In this document: positions 26,461 through 37,834 of the stretch, piece after piece
How positions within the stretch are numbered: position 1 is the stretch's first letter
Layout: each line of letters begins with the position of its first letter
Assembly (NCBI RefSeq): GCF_029211185.1
Contig: NZ_JARGDO010000008.1
Span: 109,149-173,148, forward strand
From: Tessaracoccus caeni
GTDB lineage: Bacteria > Actinomycetota > Actinomycetes > Propionibacteriales > Propionibacteriaceae
DNA: 64,000 nt
Direction of reading: 5' to 3'
Program-made: the position numbers and the translations under genes
Notes under the pieces: generated by a model
The model's database searches: none
What the model was told of the DNA's origin: nothing
What the model saw: the letters and a program-made list of their open reading frames with translations, nothing else

Positions 26461-26506
26461 GGCCTTTCGAGGCTCGGCCGCGGGCGGCCTCGCGCCTCAA
26501 GGAGCG
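26461..26506. repeat. Dispersed palindromic repeat overlapping the trkA 3' end (copy H)
   Basis: On the minus strand it reads CGCTCCTTGAGGCGCGAGGC, then CGCCCGCGGCCGAGCCTCGA and AAGG. Its CCTTGA supplies the last sense codon and TGA stop of the TrkA protein at 26497. Confidence 0.8.
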
Positions 26507-27183
26507 TCTTCGTCGGCCTCGTCGTCTTGGTGTTCGAAGAAGGCGGTGAGTTCTTCTTCGGCTTCCTGAGGGAGGATGAAGAGGAGTTCGTCGCCGCCTT
26601 CGATGGCGCGCTCGCGCTCGGGGGTCAGGGGGGCGCCGTCGCGGATGATGGCGGTCAGCACCACGTCGCGGGGGAGAGCGAGGTCGCGCACCAGACAGCC
26701 GACGAGAGGCGAGTCCTGGGGCAGCGTGATCTCCGAAAGGTGGGCCGTCGACTTGTTGAAGCTGAGCAGCCGGATCAGGTCGCCGGTGGAGACCGCCTCC
26801 TCCACCAGGGCCGACATCAGGCGGGGGGTGGAGACGGCGACGTCGACGCCCCACATCTCGCCGAACAGCCATTCATTGTCGGGCCGGTTCACCCGAGCCA
26901 CCGTGCGGGGCACGCCGAACTCTGTCTTGGCGAGCAGCGAGTGCACCAGGTTGGCCTTGTCGTCGCCGGTGGCGGCGATCGCCACGTCGTAGCCGTCCAG
27001 CTCCGCGTCCTCCAGCGTCGCCAACTCGCAGGCGTCGGCCCGCAGCCATTCGGCGCCGGGGACGGTGTCCGGCTCAAGGGCGTTGACGTTGCGTTCGATC
27101 AGCAGCACATGATGTCCGTTGGCCAGCAGCTCTCGGGCGATGGACAGGCCCACATTGCCGGCTCCCGCGATGGCGACGCGCAT
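26497..27183 (-). CDS. TrkA-type RCK potassium channel/transporter regulator (second of pair)
   Basis: A 228-residue cytosolic protein with a Rossmann NAD-binding domain (MRVAIAGAGNVGLSIARELL, then LLIERN with the ribose-binding Glu) and a C-terminal TrkA-C domain (about 145-215). This fits mycobacterial CeoC-like proteins. It would bind NAD(H) or nucleotide and gate K+ uptake. The last residues EDAP and the stop codon lie within a palindromic repeat, so its C-terminus may have been altered by repeat insertion. It sits 6 bp downstream of its sister gene. Confidence 0.87.
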   Translation of the reverse strand: MRVAIAGAGNVGLSIARELLANGHHVLLIERNVNALEPDTVPGAEWLRADACELATLEDAELDGYDVAIAATGDDKANLVHSLLAKTEFGVPRTVARVNRPDNEWLFGEMWGVDVAVSTPRLMSALVEEAVSTGDLIRLLSFNKSTAHLSEITLPQDSPLVGCLVRDLALPRDVVLTAIIRDGAPLTPERERAIEGGDELLFILPQEAEEELTAFFEHQDDEADEDAP

Positions 27184-27189
27184 GATTCC

Positions 27190-27852
27190 TCAGTCCTTTC
27201 GCGGGGGCTGGGCGAAGGTGGTCTCTACCTCGTCGGTGCGCTCCAGGTCGCAGGCGACGAAGATCAGATCGCCGTCCTGACAGATGGTGTCGGCGGTGGG
27301 CACGAAGCCCTGCCCGACGCGCAGGATGAAGGGGATCGGCACGCGTGCCGCTAGCTGGAGCTCGCCGATCTTGCGGCCCCGCCATCCGCGATGCACATGG
27401 ATCTGGAGTAGGCGGGCGTTGCCGGAGGGGTCGCGCCAGACCGGCTCGGAGCCCTCGGGGAGCAGCCGTCGCAGCACCTGCTCGACGGACCACTTCACGG
27501 TGGCGACGGTGGGGATGCCCAGCCGCTCGAACACGGCCGCGCGGCCTTGGTCGTAGATCCGGGCGACGACGTTGTCGACGTGGTAGACCTCGCGCACCAC
27601 CCGCGCGGCCAGGATGTTGGAGTTGTCGCCGGAGGATACGGCGGCGAAGCCGTCGGTCTTGCGGATGCCGGCCTCTTCGAGCACCTCGCGGTCGTAACCG
27701 ACGCCCTTGACGGTGTGTCCGCGGAAGCCGTCGCCGAGGCGGTCGAAGGCCGCAGGGTCGACGTCGATGATCGAGACCTGATGCCCGCGCTTGTCGAGAC
27801 CCCTGGCCAGCATCGAGCCGACCCGGCCGCATCCCATGATCACGATATGCAT
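27190..27852 (-). CDS. TrkA-type RCK potassium channel/transporter regulator (first of pair)
   Basis: A 220-residue RCK protein: MHIVIMGCGRVGSMLARGLD with IIDVDP marks the NAD-binding fold, and VPIPFILRVGQGFVPTADTICQDGDLIFVAC is the TrkA-C part. It is CeoB-like and forms an operon with the second TrkA gene. AGGAGG precedes the ATG. It is divergent from the KimA-like transporter gene with only about 100 bp between, which suggests the three act together in K+ uptake; no TrkH channel is present in the window. Confidence 0.87.
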   Translation of the reverse strand: MHIVIMGCGRVGSMLARGLDKRGHQVSIIDVDPAAFDRLGDGFRGHTVKGVGYDREVLEEAGIRKTDGFAAVSSGDNSNILAARVVREVYHVDNVVARIYDQGRAAVFERLGIPTVATVKWSVEQVLRRLLPEGSEPVWRDPSGNARLLQIHVHRGWRGRKIGELQLAARVPIPFILRVGQGFVPTADTICQDGDLIFVACDLERTDEVETTFAQPPRKD

Positions 27853-27941
27853 GACCCCTCCTTACGTCGCGACCGTAGCACTCAAGGAAGCTGCGCGGAA
27901 CTGGAGCCCCCAGGCTGTTCTGCCGGGACGATGGACAGGGA

Positions 27942-27947
27942 TAGAGT
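27942..27947 (+). promoter_or_regulatory. -10-like hexamer for leaderless KimA-like gene
   Basis: TAGAGT is followed by 6 nt and GTG at 27954. This leaves no room for a 5' c-di-AMP riboswitch such as precedes some kimA genes. Confidence 0.5.
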
Positions 27948-27953
27948 GCCGGT

Positions 27954-29945
27954 GTGAGTGTGCTGAATGCCGTCAAGCGCATGCTGGTCGGCCGCCGGAT
28001 GGCCAACGCCCAAGTGGGAGAGACCCTGCTGCCGCGGCGTCTGGCCCTGCCGGTGTACGCGTCCGACGCGCTCAGCTCCGTCGCCTACGCCCCGGATGAG
28101 ATCCTGATCACCCTGTCCTTGGGAGGCGTGGCCGCCTTTCTCTTCTCGTGGCCCATCGGGCTGGCGGTGGCCGGACTGATCGCCATCGTGGTGCTCAGCT
28201 ATCGGCAGATGGTCTGGGCCTACCCGGGCGGCGGCGGCGCGTACGAGGTGGTCAACGCCAACCTCGGCAAACGCGCCAGCCTCACCGTCGCGTCGGCGCT
28301 GCTCGTCGACTACACGCTGACCGTGGCGGTATCGGTGTCGGCCGGCATCCACAACGCCGAGGCGATGCTGCCCTGGCTGCAGGGCCGCGAGGCCTTGGCC
28401 GCCGTCGTCCTGATCGCGCTGCTGGCCCTGGTGAACCTGCGCGGGATCAGGGCATCGGGGCGCGCGTTCGCCACCCCCACCTATATCTTCATCGGCTCGA
28501 TGCTGCTCATGGTCGGCATCGGACTGTTCCGGGTGCTTGCCCTCGGCGAGCCGTTGCGCGCCGAGACCGCCGACTACGAAGTGGTCGCCCCGGAGGGAGC
28601 CACCTCGTTGGCCGGACTGGCGCTGGTCGCCGTGGTCGCCCGGGCCTTCTCGTCGGGCTGCGCCGCGCTCACGGGCGTCGAGGCGCTGGCCAACAATGTG
28701 CCCAACTTCCGCCCGCCGAAGTCGCACAACGCCGCGACCGTGCTGGCCTGGCTGGGCGGCCTGGCGATCGCCATGATGCTCGGCATCCTGGCGCTGGCCA
28801 ACCTCACCCACGTCCGGCTGATCGACGAGGTCACCGGCACGCACTTCGTCGACGCGAACGGCAACCTCATCGAGTCGGGCGTCGCGACGGTCACCAGCCA
28901 GCTCGCCCGCGTGGTGTTCGACGACTGGTTCGAGCCGGGCTTCTACATCGTGGTCTCGGCCACCATCCTGGTGCTGCTGCTCGCCGCGAACACCGCGTTC
29001 AACGGCTTCCCGTCGCTGGCCTCCATGCTCGCCAAAGACGGCTACCTGCCCCGCCAGCTGCACACTCGCGGCGATCGGTTGGCCTACTCGAACGGCATCG
29101 TCACCCTCGCCCTGGCGGCGATCGCGTTCGTGCTGGTGTTCGACGCCTCGGTGACGGGCCTGATCCAGCTGTACATCATGGGCGTGTTCATCTCGTTCAC
29201 CGCCAGCCAGGTCGGCTTGATCGTGCATTGGACGCGCGTGCTCAAGCTCACCACGGAGAAGAAGACGCGGGTTCGCTACCAACGAGCCCGGGTGATCAAC
29301 GCCATCGGCGCGTTGTCGACGGCCTTCGTGCTGGTGGTCGTGCTGGTGTCGAAGTTTACCCACGGCGCCTGGCTGGCGCTGATCACCATGGCCGTGCTGT
29401 ACCTGCTGATGCTCAGCATCTCCAAGCACTACGAGAAGGTCTCGAAGGAGGTGGCCATCACCTCGGAGTCCGACTTCGCATTGCCCAGCCGGGTGCGCGC
29501 GGTGGTGCTGGTCCAGCAGGTCAACCTGCCGGAGGCGAAGGCGATCGCGTTCGCGAAGGCCGTCCGTCCCACCACGTTGACGGCGGTGGCGGTGTCCGTC
29601 GACGACGAGGACACGGAGCGCCTGATGCGCGCGTGGAACAAGCAGGACTTCGGCATCCCGCTGCGCGTCATCGCGTCGCCGTACCGTGAGATCAGCGGCC
29701 CCTTCCTGAAGTACGTCGCCGACCTGCGCACCGAGAATCCTCGCGACGTGGTCTCGGTCTACATTCCCGACTTCGTCGTCGGGCACTGGTGGGAGAACAT
29801 GCTGCACAACCAGACGTCGTTGCTGATCCGCACCCGGCTGCACTTCATGAAGGGCGTGATGATCACCAGCGTGCCGTATCAGCTGCGCTCGTCCGACCGT
29901 GCGAAGGACCGGCTGAGGTCGGCAGCCCAGCCGAGGCGTCGATGA
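27954..29945 (+). CDS. KimA-like APC-family potassium importer
   Basis: A 663-residue membrane protein with about 12 TM helices followed by a cytosolic C-terminal domain (about 480-663). RRLALPVYASDALSSVAYAP is the KimA/YdaO hallmark; Asp38 and Tyr45 align with residues known to coordinate K+ in Bacillus subtilis KimA. PGGGGAYEVVNANLGKRASL and LTGVEALANNVPNFRPPKS are also typical. In Bacillus the family is a high-affinity K+/H+ symporter inhibited by c-di-AMP. Divergent RCK genes support a potassium role, though annotation as an amino-acid permease is common. ATGA couples it to the next gene. Confidence 0.85.
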   Translation: MSVLNAVKRMLVGRRMANAQVGETLLPRRLALPVYASDALSSVAYAPDEILITLSLGGVAAFLFSWPIGLAVAGLIAIVVLSYRQMVWAYPGGGGAYEVVNANLGKRASLTVASALLVDYTLTVAVSVSAGIHNAEAMLPWLQGREALAAVVLIALLALVNLRGIRASGRAFATPTYIFIGSMLLMVGIGLFRVLALGEPLRAETADYEVVAPEGATSLAGLALVAVVARAFSSGCAALTGVEALANNVPNFRPPKSHNAATVLAWLGGLAIAMMLGILALANLTHVRLIDEVTGTHFVDANGNLIESGVATVTSQLARVVFDDWFEPGFYIVVSATILVLLLAANTAFNGFPSLASMLAKDGYLPRQLHTRGDRLAYSNGIVTLALAAIAFVLVFDASVTGLIQLYIMGVFISFTASQVGLIVHWTRVLKLTTEKKTRVRYQRARVINAIGALSTAFVLVVVLVSKFTHGAWLALITMAVLYLLMLSISKHYEKVSKEVAITSESDFALPSRVRAVVLVQQVNLPEAKAIAFAKAVRPTTLTAVAVSVDDEDTERLMRAWNKQDFGIPLRVIASPYREISGPFLKYVADLRTENPRDVVSVYIPDFVVGHWWENMLHNQTSLLIRTRLHFMKGVMITSVPYQLRSSDRAKDRLRSAAQPRRR

Positions 29946-31072
29946 CGGAGGTTCGCGAGCTCAGCCTGGAGCGCGTCGCGCATCAGGGCGTCGTTGTGGG
30001 GCGCCATGAGGGCAAGGTGATGTTCGTCACCGGTGGTCTGCCCGGGGAGCGGGTGCGCGTCGAGGTGACCGAGCGCGGCGCGTCCTTCGACCGCGGGCAC
30101 GTCGTGGAGGTGCTCACCGCCTCGCTCGGGCGCATGACGCCGGCCTGTCCCGTCGCCGACCGATGCGGCGGGTGCGACTGGCAGCACGCCACGACCGAGA
30201 CCGAGCGAGAGCTGAAGACCGCCGTCGTCGCGGAGCAGCTGTCCCGGCTGGCAGGCCTGGACTGGGATGGCGAGGTGCAGGACGTGCTCCCTGCGACGGG
30301 ATGGCGCACGCGCATGCGCTACGCGGTCGACGACGGCCACATCGGATTGCGGGCGCGCCGTTCGCACGAGGTGGTCGAGCTTCCCGATCAGGGGTGCCTG
30401 ATCGCGGCTCCCGGGCCGAGCGTCGACGAGCTGCGCGCGCTCGCCCGGCAGGCCGAGGAACAGATCGAGGTGATTGTCGCCGACGACCGCACCGCCGTCC
30501 TCGTCGACGGGAAACGCGGCAACGAGCGGGTCTCCCAACAGGTGGGTGGGCGCACCTACACCCTGGCGGCGTCGGGGTTCTGGCAGGTGCACCCGCGGGC
30601 GGCGTCGCTGCTCACGGAGCGGGTGTTGGCCGGGCTGGAGCCGAGGCCGGGGAAGAAGGCGCTGGATCTCTACTGCGGGGCTGGGCTGTTCGCGGGAGCC
30701 CTGGCCGAGCGGGGCTGCGACGTCTTCGGCATCGAGCTCAGCGCGCCGGCGATCGACGCGGCCAGGCGCAACGTTCCCGAGGCCCGCTTCCTCGCCGCTC
30801 CGCTGGAGCGCGCGCTCAACCGCTTCCCGCGCCGCGCGGGCGTCGTGGTGCTCGACCCGCCGCGCAAGGGGGCAGGGCGGGCCGTCGTACGCGCGGTGGC
30901 CGCCGTCCAGCCCCGGGCCATCGCGTATGTGGCCTGCGACCCCGCAGCGCTCGGCCGCGATCTCGCCCACTTCGCCGCCGCCGGCTACCGGCCGACCAGC
31001 GTCGAGGCGTTCAACCTCTTTCCGCGCACGCATCACGTGGAGTGCGTCGCGATCCTGCATCGAGGCGCCTGA
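29942..31072 (+). CDS. RlmCD/TrmA-family class I SAM-dependent RNA methyltransferase
   Basis: A 376-residue enzyme. A TRAM-type RNA-binding domain (about 1-55) is followed by CPVADRCGGCDWQH, a cysteine set that likely binds a 4Fe-4S cluster, then a Rossmann methyltransferase domain with LDLYCGAGLFAGALAE, GIELSAPAIDAAR and VVLDPPRKGAG. YVACDPAALGRDL contains the catalytic cysteine of uracil-5 methyltransferases. The target (23S rRNA or tRNA uracil) cannot be decided from sequence alone. Its ATG overlaps the KimA-like stop. Confidence 0.9.
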   Translation: MTEVRELSLERVAHQGVVVGRHEGKVMFVTGGLPGERVRVEVTERGASFDRGHVVEVLTASLGRMTPACPVADRCGGCDWQHATTETERELKTAVVAEQLSRLAGLDWDGEVQDVLPATGWRTRMRYAVDDGHIGLRARRSHEVVELPDQGCLIAAPGPSVDELRALARQAEEQIEVIVADDRTAVLVDGKRGNERVSQQVGGRTYTLAASGFWQVHPRAASLLTERVLAGLEPRPGKKALDLYCGAGLFAGALAERGCDVFGIELSAPAIDAARRNVPEARFLAAPLERALNRFPRRAGVVVLDPPRKGAGRAVVRAVAAVQPRAIAYVACDPAALGRDLAHFAAAGYRPTSVEAFNLFPRTHHVECVAILHRGA

Positions 31073-31165
31073 ACCGCACACCGCCGTCCACTTTCCCCGC
31101 ATATCACCGACGCACCCGTTAGGGTGAACACGTAGGTAAATTGCCGAATCTTTGCGGACGCGAGG

Positions 31166-31184
31166 TATTATCTTGACGTCAAGA
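31166..31184 (+). promoter_or_regulatory. -10 element and overlapping operator palindrome of acnA
   Basis: TATTAT (31166-31171) looks like a -10 element. It abuts TCTTGACGTCAAGA (31171-31184), a perfect 14-bp palindrome. A repressor bound there would block initiation. The 147-bp leader region holds no other clear element besides GAAGGAG before the ATG. Confidence 0.6.
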
Positions 31185-31219
31185 GATATTGCGGCACGGC
31201 AGCCATCAGAAGGAGTCAG

Positions 31220-33895
<2,676 letters not shown>

Positions 33896-33916
33896 TCCGC
33901 GGGCTCGTTGAGCAGG

Positions 33917-33952
33917 GAGGCGGGGTCGCACCGGTTGGTGCGGCCCCGCCTC
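33917..33952 (+). terminator. Hairpin downstream of acnA
   Basis: Arms at 33917-33932 and 33937-33952 pair over 16 bp with one mismatch and a 4-nt loop. TCTTGTGGGGTTT follows. Confidence 0.7.
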
Positions 33953-34002
33953 TCTTGTGGGGTTTCGGGGTTTCAGACCACGCGCAGCCTGGTTGTTAGG
34001 AC

Positions 34003-34008
34003 TACTAT
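34003..34008 (+). promoter_or_regulatory. -10-like hexamer for leaderless dxs
   Basis: TACTAT is followed by 7 nt and ATG at 34016; no Shine-Dalgarno at usable spacing. Confidence 0.5.
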
Positions 34009-34015
34009 CGAGCCC

Positions 34016-35950
34016 ATGCCGCTGCTGGACTCGATCACTCACCCCAGGGATCTTCGTGCGCTGTCCAAGCGCCAGCTCGAGGCCTTGGCTGAGGAGATCC
34101 GCGCGTTCCTGATCACCAAGGTCAGTCGCACCGGCGGGCATCTGGGCCCCAATCTCGGGGCCGTCGAGCTCACTTTGGCGATCCACCGGGTCTTCGACTC
34201 GCCGAACGATCCGATCATCTTCGACACCGGCCACCAGGCCTACGTGCACAAGATCCTGACCGGTCGCGCGCCGGGTTTCGACCGGCTGCGTCAGCGTGGC
34301 GGGCTGTCCGGCTATCCGGAGCGCGCCGAGTCGGAGCATGACTGGCTGACCAGCTCGCACGCTTCGTCGGCGCTGTCGTGGGGCGAGGGGATGGCCAAGG
34401 CGTTCCACCTGACGGGGGAGCAGCGCACCGTCGTCGTGGTGGTCGGCGACGGCGCCCTCACGGGCGGCATGGCATGGGAGGCGCTGAACAACATCGCCGC
34501 CCAGCCGCACCTTCGGCTGGTGATCGTCGTCAACGACAACGGCCGCTCCTACACGCCCACCGTGGGTGGCCTGGCCAACCACCTCTCGATGCTGCGCACC
34601 GACGCGCGCTACGAGCAGACGCTCAGCTTCATCAAGCGCACGGTGAAGGCGATGCCCCTCATCGGGCGCCCGCTCTACGACCTGATGCACGGCTTCAAGA
34701 CCGGGGTCAAAGACGTGCTGTCACCCGAGCACGGCCTGTTCGCCGACCTCGGCATCAAGTACACCGGCCCCATCGACGGGCACGACATCGGAGCCCTGAC
34801 CAACCTGCTGGAGCAGTCCCGCCAGTTCGGGCAGCCGGTCATCGTGCACTGCGTCACCCGCAAGGGCAAGGGATTCCAGGCGGCGGAGGATCACGAGGAA
34901 GACCGCTTCCACGCCGTCGGCCAGATCAACGAGTTCACGGGCGAGCCGCTGTCCGCGTCGCTGCAGGCCACCTGGACCGACGCCTTCGCGGAGACGATGG
35001 TGCGCCTGGGCGACGAGCATCCGCGGCTGGTGGCGATCACCGCTGCCATGCTGCATCCGGTGGGGCTCGGCCGGTTCGCGGCCGCCTATCCCGACCGGAT
35101 CTTCGACGTCGGCATCGCGGAGCAGCACGCGGTGGCCTCGGCGGCCGCGATGGCCACTGCCGGCCTGCACCCCGTCGTCGCCCTGTATTCCACCTTCCTC
35201 AACCGCGCCTACGACCAGGTGCTGATGGATGCGGCCCTGCATAAGAGCGGCGTCACCATCGCGCTCGACCGCGCGGGCATCACCGGCACCGACGGGCCCA
35301 GCCACAACGGCATGTGGGACATCTCCCTGATGAGCACCATCCCGGGCCTGCAGCTCACCGCACCCCGGGATCAGCAGCGCTTGGAGGAGGCGATGGCCCG
35401 AGCGGTCACCGTCGACGATGCCCTGACGGTGGTGCGCTACTCGAAGGAGCGCCTGCCCAACCCGATGGAGGCGGTCGTCTCCGGCGGCGACGGGCTGGGG
35501 CACTTCGACGTGCTGCGTCTCACTCCCGACGCCCGGGTGCTTCTGGTGGGCATCGGGCAGTTCGCGGGGCTCGCTCTCGACGTGGCCGACCGGCTCGCCA
35601 GTCAAGGCGTGATGACCACCGTGGTCGATCCGCTGTGGTGCCTGCCCGTCAGCGACGATCTTGCTTCCTACGCGCAACGGTTCGACGTCGTGGTGACGAT
35701 CGAGGACAACCTGGTGGTAGGGGGTGCCGGTCAGCAGCTGCGCGCGGCGCTGGACGAGACCGGCAGCGGCGTGCACGTGCATTGCATCGGCATTCCGCAA
35801 CGGTTCCTGGCCCACGGCACCCGCCAAGAGGTGCTGGAAGAGGTGGGTCTGACGGCACCGCAGATCGCGTTGCGCATCCTCGACTTCTCCAGGGTGCTCG
35901 ACCGGGCCCAGGAGACCCAGGCCGAATCTCTCGACGACTCCCGCCAGTAG
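34016..35950 (+). CDS. dxs: 1-deoxy-D-xylulose-5-phosphate synthase
   Basis: A 644-residue thiamine-diphosphate enzyme that condenses pyruvate and glyceraldehyde 3-phosphate, the first step of the MEP isoprenoid pathway. GGHLGPNLGAVELT and DTGHQAYVHKI carry catalytic histidines, GDGALTGGMAWEALNNIA is the ThDP/Mg motif, and DVGIAEQHAVASAAAMA holds the catalytic Glu of the Pyr domain. A transketolase C-terminal domain ends the protein. The downstream convergent HRDC gene is a usual actinobacterial neighbour. Confidence 0.97.
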   Translation: MPLLDSITHPRDLRALSKRQLEALAEEIRAFLITKVSRTGGHLGPNLGAVELTLAIHRVFDSPNDPIIFDTGHQAYVHKILTGRAPGFDRLRQRGGLSGYPERAESEHDWLTSSHASSALSWGEGMAKAFHLTGEQRTVVVVVGDGALTGGMAWEALNNIAAQPHLRLVIVVNDNGRSYTPTVGGLANHLSMLRTDARYEQTLSFIKRTVKAMPLIGRPLYDLMHGFKTGVKDVLSPEHGLFADLGIKYTGPIDGHDIGALTNLLEQSRQFGQPVIVHCVTRKGKGFQAAEDHEEDRFHAVGQINEFTGEPLSASLQATWTDAFAETMVRLGDEHPRLVAITAAMLHPVGLGRFAAAYPDRIFDVGIAEQHAVASAAAMATAGLHPVVALYSTFLNRAYDQVLMDAALHKSGVTIALDRAGITGTDGPSHNGMWDISLMSTIPGLQLTAPRDQQRLEEAMARAVTVDDALTVVRYSKERLPNPMEAVVSGGDGLGHFDVLRLTPDARVLLVGIGQFAGLALDVADRLASQGVMTTVVDPLWCLPVSDDLASYAQRFDVVVTIEDNLVVGGAGQQLRAALDETGSGVHVHCIGIPQRFLAHGTRQEVLEEVGLTAPQIALRILDFSRVLDRAQETQAESLDDSRQ

Positions 35951-35968
35951 AGCGCGGCGAGACCTTCG

Positions 35969-37174
35969 CTACTCCAGCGCTTCCTTGAGGAGCGGCTCGA
36001 GGAACTCTGCCTGCCACGACCGTGCCCCCAGCTCACGAAGCCGGGCGGCGTCGGGGGCACCAGCGGTGGCCTCGTAGACGGCGCGCTGAATGACGGAAGG
36101 GGGCGCGATCATGCTGGACATGAAGCTCAGTTCGCAGGCCAGCCCGTCGACGCGAGGACGAACCCTCTCCCAGCGCGCGGCGGCCTCGGGATTATTCCGC
36201 TCCCACGAGCGAGGGTGCGGCAGTCCCGTGAGCTTGGGCCGACGGGCGGGGTAGCTGGACTCAGGCAGCTGCTCGGCCTTGCTGAGGGCACGCACCCAGT
36301 TGGTGCGGTAGCGCCTAGCCGACGGGGTGCGGAAGCCGGGCACCGACGCCAACTTATCGGCGCCGGGCATGGTCTCAGGCGAACGGGCGGTGGCGGCAAG
36401 GTCGACGATGGCCAGGTCGGCGAGGATGTGGCTGGGTGGGCGGTCGCGATGACGCGCGATGGCGTCGCGCTCCTGCCACAGCTCGCGGGCGACGGCCAGC
36501 TGGCGGGTGTTGCGCAGATTGGTGATGCCGCTCAGACGCCGCCAGGGCTCGGGGGCCGGCGGCGGCGCCACCGAATGGTGGGCGAGCTCCCAATCGAACT
36601 CCTCCTGCGCCCACTCTCGGCGACCGGTCGCCGTCAGCTGCTCATCGATGGTGTCGCGCAGCTCGATCAGGTAGTCGACGTCGAGCGCCGCGTAGGTAAG
36701 CCAGGACTCCTTGAGGGGGCGTTGAGACCAGTTGACCGCGGAGTGGGCCTTGCGCAGCTTGATGCCCAGTTCGTACTTGAGCAGCATGCCGAGCGCCACT
36801 CCCGGCTTGCCCAGCAGACGGCCGCCCAGTTCGGTGTCGAAGATGCGCGAGGGCAGGATGTCGATGTCGCGCATGCAGGGGAGATCCTGGCTGGCGGCGT
36901 GAATGATCCACTCGGCATCGCCGCAGGCCTCGACGAGACGGGACAGTCCGTCGTCCTCGAAGGGGAGGGGATCGATCAGCCAGGTGCCGGCGCCCTCGCG
37001 CCGGATCTGGAAGAGGTAGGCCTTGGGCCAGTAGCGGTAGCCGTGGGCGCGCTCGGCGTCGAAGGCCACGGGGCCGGTGGCCGCGCGCAGCGCGTCCAGG
37101 CATTCTTCGAGCCCGTCCGCGGTGGACACCACCGGGCGCAGGGGCTCGCGGCTGTGTTCGAGGTAGCCGGTCAT
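35969..37174 (-). CDS. Ribonuclease D-like 3'-5' exonuclease with HRDC domain
   Basis: A 401-residue protein. The N-terminal DEDD exonuclease domain has FDAERAHGYRYWPKAYLFQI (D-x-E), HAASQDLPCM and LTYAALDVDYLIEL (second and final Asp). A middle linker and an HRDC nucleic-acid-binding domain (about 215-290, RRLSGITNLRNTRQLAVARELW) follow, then a C-terminal extension. It likely trims structured RNA. The ATG overlaps the TGA of the DUF3000 gene (ATGA), so they form an operon. Confidence 0.9.
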   Translation of the reverse strand: MTGYLEHSREPLRPVVSTADGLEECLDALRAATGPVAFDAERAHGYRYWPKAYLFQIRREGAGTWLIDPLPFEDDGLSRLVEACGDAEWIIHAASQDLPCMRDIDILPSRIFDTELGGRLLGKPGVALGMLLKYELGIKLRKAHSAVNWSQRPLKESWLTYAALDVDYLIELRDTIDEQLTATGRREWAQEEFDWELAHHSVAPPPAPEPWRRLSGITNLRNTRQLAVARELWQERDAIARHRDRPPSHILADLAIVDLAATARSPETMPGADKLASVPGFRTPSARRYRTNWVRALSKAEQLPESSYPARRPKLTGLPHPRSWERNNPEAAARWERVRPRVDGLACELSFMSSMIAPPSVIQRAVYEATAGAPDAARLRELGARSWQAEFLEPLLKEALE

Positions 37175-37749
37175 CGTCGTATCCGCTCCATCAGGCTGGT
37201 CACGCCCGGCACTTCGGGGGGTTCGCCGGCGACCAGACACAAGAGATCCTGCCAGGAAAGCAGGTGATCCACCAGCGAACGCCGCTCATCGAGCAACGGA
37301 GTCCAGGACGCGCGCACCTCGACCTCGCCCCGATCGGCCTCCCCGCTCATCTGCCCAAAGGAGCGACCGTAGGACGCGGTGACGGTGCCGGCCAGGGTGT
37401 GCGCGTCACAGCCTTCCTGGCTGAGGGCGTCGGTCAGCCACGACCACGCCACCTCGGGCAACAGCGGATCGGCCACCATCTCCAGGTCGACGGCAGCCCG
37501 GGTGTAGCTGACGATGCGGAAGGTGCCCTGCCAGGCATCGTTTCCGAGCGGGTCGTGCAGCAGGATGAAGCGTCCGGAGGAGAGCATCGTCGTGCCGGTG
37601 CCCAGCTCGCCGGAGAGCGCCACGGAGTACGGGGCGATCCGCTGCGGTGAGCCGATCTCCTCCACCTGAATGCCTTGTCGCCAGCGCATCGCCTCCAGTT
37701 CCTCGAGCGCGCGCGAGAAGTGCGGCGAGGCTGGCACGTTCACTGACAC
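37171..37749 (-). CDS. DUF3000 family protein
   Basis: A 192-residue protein with FSRALEELEAMRWRQGIQVEEIGSPQRIAPYSVALSGE near the N-terminus, GRFILLHDPLGNDAWQGTFR in the middle and a variable C-terminal half. This matches actinobacterial DUF3000, which regularly precedes the HRDC ribonuclease gene. Function unknown. The first codon may be the GTG of an upstream reading, but the conserved part begins within 15 residues. Confidence 0.83.
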   Translation of the reverse strand: MSVNVPASPHFSRALEELEAMRWRQGIQVEEIGSPQRIAPYSVALSGELGTGTTMLSSGRFILLHDPLGNDAWQGTFRIVSYTRAAVDLEMVADPLLPEVAWSWLTDALSQEGCDAHTLAGTVTASYGRSFGQMSGEADRGEVEVRASWTPLLDERRSLVDHLLSWQDLLCLVAGEPPEVPGVTSLMERIRR

Positions 37750-37834
37750 GTCCTGAGCCTAAGCGGCAGATGCGGGCAGGTGCGGGTGACGCGCCGCGAA
37801 AGCCCAGGGTGCGGGCTACGCGCGGTATCTCTTA

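Noticed and set aside
27882..29843. 653-codon minus-strand frame opposite the KimA-like gene.
   Set aside because: Its product is a His/Gln/Arg/Asp-rich shadow of the membrane protein; the sense frame has clear family motifs.
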